Counted from the first letter of the stretch, positions 1-7,927 are shown. The stretch: 9,877 nucleotides of DNA from Hyphomicrobiales bacterium (GCA_016716745.1 JADJVD010000013.1:1-9877), one strand, 5' to 3'. The notes: a model not told the origin generated them from the letters alone. Numbers and translations: made by a program.

Positions 1-3000
1 TCGCCTATGCGCGGGCGCTGGTCTGCGCCGAGCCGGAACCCGGCGTCAGCCGCCGCCGAAAATCGTCATCAACTCGAACGGCTGACGGATCTGCACGCCT
101 CGCTCGACGCCTTGCAGACGCTGTGCCCCTCCCTCTCGAGCGTCGCGCTCGTCGTCGCCTGGTTCGGCGACGACCTGCGCGCCGGCGTCTGCACGATCGC
201 CCCGCGCGTCGAACCCGGCAGGAGACCGACGAACGCGACGTCTGGAGCGTCGCCGGTCTCGAACGCGCGTCGGCGCGCGAAGCCTCGCTTTCTGGCGGAG
301 CGCCCGCTTATGGCGGCACGCCGTCCGACGCCAGCGTGATCGCGGCGATTCAGTCGCTGAAGGAGCGCGGTCTCTCCGTCGTCTTCTATCCCTTCGTGAT
401 GATGGACGTGCCGGCCGGCAACGCACTGTCCGATCCCTGGACCGGCGCCGGCGCGCAGCCCGCCTATCCCTGGCGCGGCCGCGTGACGTGCGACCCTGCG
501 CCCGGCCGGCCGGGCACCGTCGACCGCAGCGCGCGCCGCCGCGGCGCAGATCGACGCCTTCTTCGGCTCGGCGTCGCCCGACCGCCTCCGAATGGTCGTA
601 CCGCCGGATGGCGCTGCACTACGCCGCGCTCTGCGCGCAGGCCGGCGGCGTCGACGCCTTTGTGATCGGCTCCGAACTCGTCGGCCTGACGCGCGTGCGC
701 TCCGGCGCCCGGCGTCTATCCCGCCGCGCAGGCGCTGGCGCAGCTCGCCGGCGACGCGAAGGCGATCCTCGGCGCGGCGACGAAAGTATCCTATTCGGCG
801 GACTGGACGGAATTCGGCGCGCATGTGCTGGCCGGCGGCGCGGAAGTGCGCTTTCCGCTCGACGTCGTGTGGTCTTCGCCCTCCGTCGATTTCATCGGCG
901 TCGACGCCTATTGGCCGCTCGGCGACTGGCGCGACGGGCGCGACCATCTCGACGCGCAGGAGGCGCGCTCGATCTATGATCGCGCCTTCCTGTCGCGGCG
1001 CGTGTCCTCAGGCCCCGACTTCGACTGGTTCTATGCGAGCGAGGCCGATCGCGCTGCGCAGATCCGCACGCCGATCACGGACGGCGCCTATGGCAAGCCG
1101 TGGGTGTTCCGCGCCAAGGATCTCGTCGGCTGGTGGTCCAACCCGCACAAGGAGCGCGTCGGCGGCGTCGAGACCGCGACGACGGCGTGGACGCCGCGCT
1201 CGAAGCCGATCTGGCTCGTCGAGATCGGTTGTCCAGCTGTCGATCGTGGCGCCAACCAGCCAAATGTGTTTCCCGATCCGAAGTCGTCGGAGTCCGCCGC
1301 GCCGCATTTCTCCCGCGACACGCGCGACGATCTCATGCTGATCGCCGCCAACGAGGCGATCCTCGCGCATTTCGATCCTGCGCATCCGCTGTTCGTCGCC
1401 GCCGACAATCCGGTGTCGCCGATCTATGGCGGGCGTATGGTCGAGCCCTCGCGCATTCACGCGTGGGCGTGGGACGCGCGGCCGTTTCCCGCCTTTCCGT
1501 TCAGCCGAGCGTGGAGCGACGCCGCCAACTGGGCCAAGGGGCATTGGCTGACGGGGCGCGTCGAATCCGCGCCGCTCGATCGCCTCGTCGCCGACCATCG
1601 TCGCCGACATGGGCGTCGCCCCGACGATGATCGGCGCGCTCGAGGTCGACGGCCATCTCGACGGCTACGTGATCGACCGGCCGATGTCGCCGCGCGGCCC
1701 ATCGAGCCGCTGATGGCGCTGTTCGGCTTCGACGCGCGCACGCGCGCGGGCCAGATCGACTTCATCGCGCGCGACCACTACGCGGTGACGGCGCTCGCCG
1801 ACGACGAATCGCGTCCCCGACCGCGACGGCGCGACCATCGAGCTGACGCGCGCGCAGGAGACCGAACTGCCGCGCGAGGCGTCGATCACGATCACCGAAG
1901 GCGAGGTCGATTTCCGCCGCGTCACGGTCGCCTCGCGCGCCGGATCGGCGCCTCGCGCCGTGAAACGCGCAACGATCTGGCCGCCGTGATGCAGACGGGC
2001 GAGGCGCAGCGCCGCCTCGACGCGCTGCTCTACGACTTCTGGGCGGCGCGCGATCGCGCCTCGTTCCCGTGCCGCCGTCGCGTCGGCGCTGACGCCCGGC
2101 GACCTCGTGACGCTGCCGGCGACCACCGGCAAGGTCTGCCGCATCGAGCGCATCGTCGACGGCGGTCACCGCCGCATCGAGGCGCGCGCGACCGATCCCG
2201 CGATCTTCGACGCGACGCGCGAAGGACCGACCGTGACGCGCCGCGCCGCGCCAGCTCATCGCCGGAGGCCCCCGCGCGTCGAAACGCTCGATCTCGCCGT
2301 GGATCGCGACGGCGCCGGCGCGCTCACGCATGTCGCCGTCTTCGCCGATCCTGGCCGGGCCCGGTCGCGATCTGGCGCGAAGGCCGGCGGCGCGTTCGAC
2401 CGTTCCGCACGCTGGCGCGCTGCGCCATCGTCGGCGGACGCTCGATCCGCTGCCGCCGGGGCCGGTCTGGCCGCATCGACCGCGCGCCATCGCCGCGCGT
2501 GCCGCATGCTGGGCGGCGCGCTGTCGGCGTCCAGCGAGCGCGCGATGCTCGCCGGCGCTAACCGGATGGCGGCCCGCGGCGCGGACGGCGCCCTGGGAAA
2601 TCTTCGCCTTCGCAGCCGCCGAGCTCGTCGGCCCGCAGACCTGGCGGCTGTCGACGCCTCCTGCGCGGCCTTGGCGGCGAGGGCTCTCGCGGCGCGCCTG
2701 CTCGCGCCGGGCGCGACGGTGGTGCTGCTCGACGGGCGGTCGCGCCGCTCGCCAGCGGACTTTCGGCGCTCGGCGCCTCGACGCGCTATCGCGTCTGGCG
2801 CGGCCAGCGCTCGATGCGGCCGATCCGTCGGCGTCGAAATTCGTCACGCACGCCGACGGCGCGGGCGCTGACCCTACGCGCCGGTGCGCGCGCGCGCGCC
2901 GCGGCCGAGGGCGTCGCGATCTCGTTCATCCGGCGCGGCCGCCTCGACGCGGACGCCTGGGCTGCGCTCGAGATTCCGCTCGGCGAGGCGACGGAGGCCT

Positions 3001-3188
3001 ACGAAGTCGAGGTGCGCGCGCCGGCGCGCGATGCGCCGCCTCGTCCGGCGCGACGACGGCTCTCTACGCGAGCGCTGACGAACTCGCCGATTTCGGCGCG
3101 CCGCGACGACGCTGGCGCTGCGCATTCGCCAGCTGAGCGCCACATAATCGCCGGCTTCGCGCTCGATGCGACCCTTCCGGTTCTCTGA
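1..3188 (+). CDS. GTA-type baseplate/tail-tip host specificity protein (TIM-barrel 'megatron'), C-terminal part, frame-broken
   Basis: This is the giant protein at the tip of GTA and related siphovirus-like tails, which contacts the recipient cell. Read through frame breaks, the window starts inside the protein and shows the glycoside-hydrolase-like TIM barrel of GTA proteins: 'VALVVAWFGDDLRAG' (about 142-186), 'AYGGTPSDASVIAAI' (about 307-350), 'VFYPFVMMDVPAGNAL' (about 382-427), 'GGVDAFVIGSELVGLTRVR' (about 644-700), and the long unbroken stretch 705-1590 with 'TPITDGAYGKPWVFRAKD' and 'NVFPDPKSSES'. A tail domain follows (about 1600-2250, 'RAQETELPREA'), then the C-terminal region with 'LDPLPPGPVW', 'AAELVGPQTWRL', 'VAISFIRRGRLDADAW' and 'ADELADFGAP', ending 'FALDATLPVL' at a TGA. 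The coding frame changes about 27 times by apparent one-base indels, most densely at 2350-3190. Conserved residues continue across every break, so I read one intact gene damaged by sequence errors. The family assignment is firm; the true residue sequence near each break is not. Confidence 0.88.
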
Positions 3189-4724
3189 TCCGACACTCTT
3201 TCGCGAGGACGCCTCGCGGCCGACACGACGCGTTTTGCAATTGCCCTATCTCGACGCCGCGCAGGCGCAGAAGCACGTCACGCACAACGAGGCGCTGCGC
3301 CGCCTCGATGCGCTCGTGCAGCTCGCCGCGCTGGAGCGGCGCGCGGCGCCGCCCGCCGCCCCGGCCGAAGGCGCGCGCTATCTCGTCGACGTCGCGGCGA
3401 GCGGCGCGTCTTTGCCAGGTATCACGCTGGCGAGATCGCCGCCTTCGACGATGGCGCCTTCGCGTTCCTCGCGCCGCGCAACGGCTGGATTGTGTTCGTC
3501 GAAGCCGAGCAGCGCGTGTTCGTGCGCGCCGCCGGCGCCTGGGCGCCGATCGAGACGCTGTTTGCGAGCCTCTCGACCTTCGCCGCCATCGGCGTGGGAA
3601 CGGCGGCGAGCGCCTCCAATCCGTTTCTCGCGCAATTGAACGACGCCTTGTTCGACGCCCGCGCCGTCGGGGCCGGCGGCAGCGGCGAACTGCGGGTCAA
3701 GTTCAACAAGGAGACCGCCGGCGGTGTCGCCTCGCTGCTGTTTCAGCAGGGCTTCTCCGGCCGCGCCGAATTCGGTCTGGTCGGCGCCGACGACGCATGC
3801 GCCTGGAAAGTCTCGGCTGACGGCGTTTCGTGGAGCAGTGTTCGCCGTCGATCGCGCCAACGGCCCCGCCCACCTTCGCCCGATCGCCGCGCCGCGCGGC
3901 GTCACGGTGTTCACGGCGAAGTGGCGTCTATGCGCCGCCGGCCTGGGCGCGCGAGATCGCGATCGTCGCGATCGGCGGCGGCAACGGCGGCGGATCAGGC
4001 CAGCGCCGGCGACGCGACGGCGGCGCGCTTCGGCGGCGGCGGCGGCGGCGCGGGCGGCAGGGTCGACGCGGTCTTCGACGCGGCCGAACTGGGCGCATCG
4101 CTGACGGTGACGGTCGGGGCGGCAGGCGCGGGCGGCGTCGGCGTCACGGGCGCCGCCAACGGCAATGCGGGCGGCGACGGCGGCGCCTCGCAGGTCGCCA
4201 ACGGCGCGGATGTCCTGCTCGTCGCCTACGGCGGCAATCGCGGCGCGGGCGGAACCACCTCGGGCGCCGGCGGCGCCGCGCAGATCTACAGCTGGCCGAA
4301 GGTCGAAGGCGCGGGCGGCGCCTCCTCGGCGACGGCGACCGCGGCCGCAGGCTCCGCGTCCGCGATGTTGTCGGGCGGCGGCGGCGGCGGCGGCGGCCTC
4401 GATACGGCGGGCGTCGCGCGGGCGGGCGGGGCCGGCGGCTTCGGCGCCTATGCGCAATCGCCCTCGCGGCGGGCGCAGGGGGGCGCGGGCGGGGCGGCCG
4501 GCCTCGGCGGCGCGGGAGGCTTCGCCAAGGCCTGGACGATGGGGCTGGGCGGCGGCGGCGGCGGCGGCGGGGGCGGCGGCGCGGCGGCCAATGGCGGCGC
4601 GGGCGGCCCCGGCGGCGGGCCGGGCGGCGGCGGCGGCGGCGGCGGGGCGACGCGCAACACCGCGACGTCGGGCGCCGGCGGCGCCGGCGCCGCCGGCGAG
4701 GTCTGGATCATCGCCACCGCCTGA
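3166..4724 (+). CDS. DUF2793 protein with long glycine-rich C-terminus, probable tail fibre/adhesin, frame-broken
   Basis: The N-terminal part is a DUF2793 domain, commonly found just downstream of GTA/phage tail-tip genes. Its signature is 'LQLPYLDAAQAQKHVTHNEA' at about 3235-3294, then 'YHAGEIAAFDDGAFAFLAP' (3420 on) and 'NGWIVFVEAEQRVFV'. A second conserved block, 'GELRVKFNKETAGG' to 'LLFQQGFSGRAEFGL', spans about 3685-3780. After 'SGVYAPPAWAREIAIVAIGG' (about 3932-3990) the chain becomes extremely glycine- and alanine-rich, and it closes with 'GEVWIIATA', a short strand of the kind that ends many glycine-rich phage fibre tips. The frame changes near 3418, 3838, 3930 and 4000; from 4002 to the stop it is clean. 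The ATG at 3166 overlaps the previous gene by 23 bases and lacks a strong ribosome site, so the start is uncertain. About 515 residues. The fibre/adhesin role is inferred from domain and position. Confidence 0.8.
4027..4667 (+). repeat. GGC-rich low-complexity tract encoding polyglycine runs
   Basis: Runs of GGC codons recur at about 4033-4050, 4374-4397, 4549-4580 and 4621-4647, separated by short non-glycine inserts such as 'LDTAGVARA' and 'AAANGGAGGPGG'. The tract is coding and in frame, and forms the glycine-rich part of the DUF2793 protein. Run lengths in such tracts are prone to slippage in replication and to collapse in assembly, so the exact number of glycines should be treated as approximate. 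Confidence 0.8.
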
Positions 4725-4738
4725 CGCGGCTTTCGCAC

Positions 4739-4744
4739 AAGGAG
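4739..4744 (+). promoter_or_regulatory. Shine-Dalgarno site AAGGAG for the endolysin
   Basis: A near-consensus AAGGAG lies 9 bases before the ATG at 4754. It fixes the endolysin start, because the reading frame stays open far upstream as a shadow of the glycine-rich gene. Confidence 0.75.
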
Positions 4745-4753
4745 AGAGGGACC

Positions 4754-5407
4754 ATGCTCGATCGCGCGATCTTCTTCGCGGCCGTCCGCGCGCGCCCGTT
4801 CGGCGGGCGGCTCAAGCGCTTTCAGGTGGAGGGGCTGAACGTCCTGCTCGAGGCGGCGCGCCGCCGCGGCGTCGACGATCCGCGCCGCCTCGCCTACGTG
4901 CTCGCGACAGTTCATCACGAAACGGCCGCCACGATGCAGCCGATCCGCGAGATCGGCCGGGGCCGGGGCAAATCTTACGGCGCCGCCGATCCCGAGACCG
5001 GCAAGGCCTATTACGGGCGCGGCTATGTGCAGCTCACCTGGAAGGCGAACTACCGTCGCCTCGGCGATCGTCTCGGCCTCGATCTGGTCGCCGATCCCGA
5101 TCGCGCGCTGGCGCCCGGCGTCGCCGCCGCGATCCTGTTCGAGGGCATGACGCACGGACTGTTCACCGGCCGGCGTCTCGACGACTTTTTCGACGCCGGC
5201 CGGGCCGACTGGGTCGGCGCGCGGCGCATCGTCAACGGGACCGATCGCGCCGCCGCCATCGCCGATCTCGCCCGCGCCTATCACGCGGCGCTGGTCGCGG
5301 CCTGCGCCCGCCGCGACCCCCGCCCGCCGCGCCGGCGACGCGCCTCCCTCGCGCGCCGCATGCTCGGCGCGCTCGCATCCCCTTTCAGCAAGAGGAGTGA
5401 CGCATGA
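4754..5407 (+). CDS. GH19 (chitinase-like) family endolysin
   Basis: A 217-residue, unbroken glycoside hydrolase family 19 protein of the phage endolysin kind, expected to cut the sugar backbone of peptidoglycan. The family motifs are visible: 'LAYVLATVHHETAATM' at residues 46-61, where Glu56 matches the catalytic acid of the HET motif, and 'YYGRGYVQLTWKANY' from residue 86, the substrate-groove motif. The chain finishes with a strongly basic tail (about residues 180-217, rich in Arg) that could interact with membrane or lipopolysaccharide. No signal peptide is seen, so export would need a holin; the next gene is a candidate. The ATG at 4754 has a good ribosome site. The stop overlaps the next start (ATGA at 5404-5407), implying coupled translation. 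Lysis at particle release is inferred; the family is clear. Confidence 0.9.
   Translation: MLDRAIFFAAVRARPFGGRLKRFQVEGLNVLLEAARRRGVDDPRRLAYVLATVHHETAATMQPIREIGRGRGKSYGAADPETGKAYYGRGYVQLTWKANYRRLGDRLGLDLVADPDRALAPGVAAAILFEGMTHGLFTGRRLDDFFDAGRADWVGARRIVNGTDRAAAIADLARAYHAALVAACARRDPRPPRRRRASLARRMLGALASPFSKRSDA
5390..5397 (+). promoter_or_regulatory. Shine-Dalgarno site AAGAGGAG for the small membrane protein
   Basis: A purine-rich AAGAGGAG lies inside the end of the endolysin gene, 6 bases before the ATG at 5404. It supports that small gene as real and co-translated. Confidence 0.7.
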
Positions 5408-5583
5408 AAGGTTATCGCACGCTCGCCTTCAACGCCGCCATCGCGATGATGGGCTTCGCCGAATCCGTCGATTGGGTGAGCATCCTCGGCTCCGCCCAGG
5501 CGGGCTGGGCGCTGACCGCCATCTCGCTCGCCAACATGGCGCTGCGCGCGGCCACCGACGGCCCTGTCGGCGCCCGCTCCTGA
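5404..5583 (+). CDS. Small membrane protein, candidate holin
   Basis: A 59-residue protein starting 'MKGYRTLAFNAAIAMMGFAE' and ending 'DGPVGARS'. Two hydrophobic stretches (about residues 6-19 and 34-49) separated by a short polar turn suggest one or two membrane segments. It overlaps the endolysin stop by four bases and has a strong ribosome site. Similar short proteins beginning 'KGYRT' occur beside lysis or tail genes in rhizobial prophage and GTA regions, usually as hypothetical proteins. A holin or spanin-like role with the endolysin is inferred from size, hydrophobicity and coupling, not from a recognised holin motif. No frame break is seen. Confidence 0.7.
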   Translation: MKGYRTLAFNAAIAMMGFAESVDWVSILGSAQAGWALTAISLANMALRAATDGPVGARS

Positions 5584-5635
5584 GGCCCGGGCGCGCGTTC
5601 ATCGGTGGTTCAGGCCCCTCGACCACAGTTCGGCC

Positions 5636-5974
5636 ATGTCGTCCGCCAGGCCGCGCGCCCTCGTCATCGCAAGTCTGCTCCTGGCCCTCGTGTCGGCGAG
5701 CGCCGGCGCGTCGGTCGCCCAGCCGACCCGCCGCCAGTGCCTGACGCCGGGCGAGACGCTGGACGTCATCGCCGCGAACCGCCTCGCCGGCGCGCGGGAG
5801 ACGCTCGGCAAGGCGGCGGGCGCCGCGCGCGCCGAGCCTCTGGGCGCGCGGCTCTGCCGCTGGGACGATGAGTTCGTTTACGAGATCACGCTTCTGCGCT
5901 CGGACGGCCGCGTGCTGCGGGTGTTCGTGGACGCCGCCAGCGGAAAGGTCGTAGGCTCGCCCGCGGACAATTGA
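5636..5974 (+). CDS. Secreted PepSY-domain protein upstream of the two-component system
   Basis: A 112-residue protein with a clear Sec signal peptide: basic 'SSARPRA', hydrophobic 'LVIASLLLALVSASAG', likely cleavage after Ala28 (S-V-A). The mature part is a short PepSY domain, from 'LTPGETLDVIAANRLAG' to 'RVLRVFVDAASGKVVG', the usual C-terminal strand pattern. Two cysteines, Cys35 and Cys74, could form a disulfide in the periplasm. It ends 39 bases before the response regulator and is co-directional, so it likely belongs to the same operon and may feed into the sensor kinase. PepSY domains are known as small extracytoplasmic domains that inhibit or modulate partner proteins. The ATG at 5636 has no strong ribosome site, but the signal peptide fits it. 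No frame break. Confidence 0.82.
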   Translation: MSSARPRALVIASLLLALVSASAGASVAQPTRRQCLTPGETLDVIAANRLAGARETLGKAAGAARAEPLGARLCRWDDEFVYEITLLRSDGRVLRVFVDAASGKVVGSPADN

Positions 5975-6000
5975 CCGCGCCGCCGATCGCGTCGGCAATC

Positions 6001-6006
6001 AGGGAG
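6001..6006 (+). promoter_or_regulatory. Shine-Dalgarno site AGGGAG for the response regulator
   Basis: AGGGAG lies 7 bases before a GTG at 6014. It decides a GTG start giving 'MRLLVVEDDRDLNR', the normal N-terminus of the family. Confidence 0.7.
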
Positions 6007-6013
6007 TTCCGCA

Positions 6014-6510
6014 GTGCGTCTGCTGGTGGTCGAAGACGACCGCGACCTCAATCGTCAGATCGTCGCCGCGCTCGAACAGGCGGGCTACGCCGTCGATCGC
6101 GCCTATGATGGCGAGGAAGGCCATTTTCTCGGCGACACCGAGCCCTATGACGCGGTGATCCTCGACATCGGCCTGCCCAAGCGCGACGGCATCTCGGTTC
6201 TGGAGGAATGGCGCAAGGCCGGTCGCCGGATGCCGGTGCTCATCCTCACCGCCCGCGACCGCTGGAGCGACAAGGTGAAGGGCTTCGACGCCGGGGCCGA
6301 CGATTATGTCCCCAAGCCCTTTCATGGAGGAGATCCTGGCCCGGCTGCGCGCGCTGCGGCGCGCCGCCGGCCACGCCTCGGCCGATCTCGTCTGCGGCGC
6401 GGTGCGGCTCGACACCCGCGCCGGCCGCGTCATGGTCGACGGCGCGCCGGTCAAGCTGACCTCGCATGAATACCGGCTGCTGTCCTACCTGATGCACCAT
6501 GTCGGGCGGG
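6014..6510 (+). CDS. feuP: OmpR-family response regulator, FeuP-like, frame-broken and lacking its C-terminal end
   Basis: The receiver domain is complete: acidic pocket 'VEDD', phosphoacceptor Asp in 'AVILDIGLPKRDG' (codon 6164-6166), conserved Thr in 'LILTARDRWSDKV', and Lys in 'PKPF' (codon 6314-6316). The stretches 'GEEGHFLGDTEPYDAV' and 'GHASADLVCGAVRLDT' are close to FeuP of rhizobia. At about 6323 the frame moves by one; 'MEEILARLRALRRAAG' continues in the next frame. The winged-helix domain begins ('KLTSHEYRLLSYLMHH') but stops at about 6505; the recognition helix and the final hairpin, some 55-60 residues, are absent and the sensor kinase follows directly. Genuine truncation would leave no DNA binding; a collapsed assembly is more likely. 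FeuP/FeuQ is linked to osmoadaptation and iron uptake in rhizobia; targets here are unknown. Confidence 0.85.
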
Positions 6511-6511
6511 C

Positions 6512-7863
6512 TGGTCGATCGCCGAGCGCCTGTTCGTCTCGGCCGCCTTCTGGAGCGTGCTCATCCTGATGATCGCCGGCGCTGCGCTGACGACGGTCTA
6601 TCGCGACGTCACCGAGCGCGCGCTCGACGAGCGTCTCGGCGTCTATCTCAAAGCCATCGTTTCGGACGTCGCGACGCCGGGCGACGATCTCAAGCTGTCG
6701 CCCGGCCAGCTGGGCGAACCGCAGTTCGAGCTGACGCGCTCGGGCTGGTATTGGCAGGTCACGCGCCTCGATGTCGAGCCTGTCGATCTGCGCGCCTCGC
6801 GCTCGCTCTTCGCGGCGCGGCTGCCGCGTCTGGCGGCCGGCCCCTCGGCCTCGACCGAGCGGCGCGGCTATGTCGAGGGCCCCGACGATCGTCGCCTGCG
6901 CCTGCTCGAACGCGACATCGACGTCGGCGACGAGGGGCGCTTTCTCGTGCAGGTCGCCGCCGACGCGGCGGAAGTCGACAATCAGGTGCGCAGCTTCGAA
7001 TGGGCGCTTGGGCTGACCTTCGCCGTGCTGGCGCTGTCGCTGGTGGGCACCGCCGCGCTTCAGGTCCGTTACGGGCTCGAGCCGCTGCGCAAGCTGCGAG
7101 AGGGCGTCGGCGCGATCCGCCGCGGCGAGAGCGACAAGATCCGCGGCGCCTTTCCCGCCGACATCGCGCCGCTGGCGGGCGAACTCAATCTGCTGGTCGA
7201 CGCCAATCGCGAAGTCGTCGAGCGCGCCCGCACCCAGGTCGGCAATCTCGCGCACGCCCTCAAGACGCCGATCAGCGTGATCCTCAACGAAGCCCGCGCC
7301 AGCGACGCGCCCTTCGCCGAAAAGGTGCGCGAGCAGATCGACGTGATGACGCGGCAGGTCACCTATCATCTCGACCGCGCCCGCGCCGCCGCGCGCGCCG
7401 GCGCCGTCGGCGTGGCGACGCAGGTCGAGCCCGTCGCCGCAGCGCTGGTGCGCACCTTCGAGAAGATTCATCGCGACGACGACCGCGTCTTCGCGCATGT
7501 GGTGGCGGACGATCTGCGCTTTCGCGGCGAGAAGCAGGATCTCCGAGGAGATGCTGGGCAATCTTGTCGACAATGCCGGCAAATGGGCGCGCCAGCGCGT
7601 CCGCATCGTGGCCGGGCGGCGCAGCCACGGCGCCGACGAGCGACGCTATCTCCACATCATGGTCGACGACGACGGCCCCGGCCTGCCCCGAGCAGCGCGC
7701 CGAGGCGACCAAGCGCGGACGCCGGCTCGACAGATCGAAGCCGGGCTCCGGCCTCGGCCTGTCGATCGTCACCGATCTGGCGGCCTTGTATGGCGGCGCT
7801 CTGACGCTGGAGGACTCCCCGCTCGGCGGCCTGCGCGCGCGGCTCACTCTGCCGGCGACATGA
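6512..7863 (+). CDS. feuQ: Sensor histidine kinase, FeuQ-like, start missing and frame-broken
   Basis: About 450 residues of an inner-membrane sensor kinase. In order: first membrane segment 'LFVSAAFWSVLILMIAGAAL' (6527-6586), a periplasmic sensing region (about 6600-6995), second membrane segment 'LGLTFAVLALSLVGTAAL', HAMP region (about 7078-7230), the phosphoacceptor box 'LAHALKTPISVILNEA' (His codon 7253-7255), N box 'MLGNLVDNAGKWA', G1 box 'VDDDGPGLP' and G2 box 'GSGLGLSIV'. The frame moves at about 7540 and 7690 by apparent one-base insertions; the TGA at 7861 closes it. No start codon is seen before the first membrane segment, because the true 5' end seems to have been lost with the 3' end of the regulator gene near 6510. 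The downstream GTG at 6557 would cut the first membrane segment and is unlikely. It is the expected partner of the preceding regulator. Confidence 0.87.
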
Positions 7864-7905
7864 GGCCCGTTGTCGGGCGGCGCCGCGGCGCCTAATGTGC
7901 GGGCC
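7864..7905 (+). other. Nested inverted repeat between the kinase and lipoprotein genes
   Basis: Immediately after the kinase stop, GGCCCG (7864-7869) pairs with CGGGCC (7900-7905), and between them lies a perfect 14-base palindrome, GGCGCCGCGGCGCC (7879-7892). In RNA it could form a GC-rich hairpin. No T-run follows, so it is not a canonical intrinsic terminator; it could be a weak terminator, an mRNA stabiliser or a chance product of high GC content. Confidence 0.4.
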
Positions 7906-7927
7906 GTGCACTGCGACGAGGCGGGCC

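Larger units (their letters stand above)
1..5583 (+). mobile_element. Distal part of a GTA-like or prophage-like particle locus (tail tip, fibre, lysis genes)
   Basis: Four consecutive co-directional genes are phage-like: a giant tail-tip protein of the GTA 'host specificity' type, a DUF2793/glycine-rich fibre-like protein, a GH19 endolysin and a small membrane protein that could be a holin. The gene order from tail tip to lysis is what is expected at the 3' end of a phage-type morphogenesis cluster. Base composition and codon use match the chromosomal genes that follow, which fits a long-resident GTA better than a recent prophage, but capsid, terminase and integrase genes would lie outside the window. 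No attachment repeat was seen at the right edge, between 5583 and 5636. Whether this is a functional GTA, a prophage or a remnant cannot be decided here. Confidence 0.55.

Noticed and set aside
69..947. Long open frame on the minus strand opposite the TIM-barrel region
   Set aside because: It is rich in Arg, Ala and Gly with no recognisable motif, and lies opposite clearly conserved coding sequence. Such open antisense frames are expected at this GC content.
1..3188. Programmed ribosomal frameshifting as the cause of the frame changes
   Set aside because: There are far too many sites, in both directions, without slippery heptamers, and also in ccmI and ccmE, where frameshifting is not known.
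3378..4457. Minus-strand open frame of about 359 codons opposite the DUF2793/glycine-rich gene
   Set aside because: Its low-complexity Ala/Arg composition mirrors the GGC repeats on the other strand, and it has no domain signature.
4448..5284. Minus-strand open frame with a proline-rich stretch opposite the glycine-rich tip and endolysin
   Set aside because: The proline runs are the complement of the GGC glycine codons. The + strand carries recognised GH19 motifs and a good ribosome site.
5971..5998. Possible promoter with TTGACC at 5971-5976 before the response regulator
   Set aside because: The -35-like hexamer overlaps the PepSY stop and no convincing -10 element sits at the right distance.
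6485..7606. Minus-strand open frame of about 373 codons opposite the sensor kinase
   Set aside because: The + strand encodes unmistakable H-box and membrane segments. The antisense frame is a codon-bias shadow.
6014..7863. A natural fused response regulator-kinase hybrid protein
   Set aside because: The two parts are in different frames at the junction, the winged-helix domain is cut mid-domain and the kinase's N-terminus is missing. That is a deletion, not a hybrid architecture.
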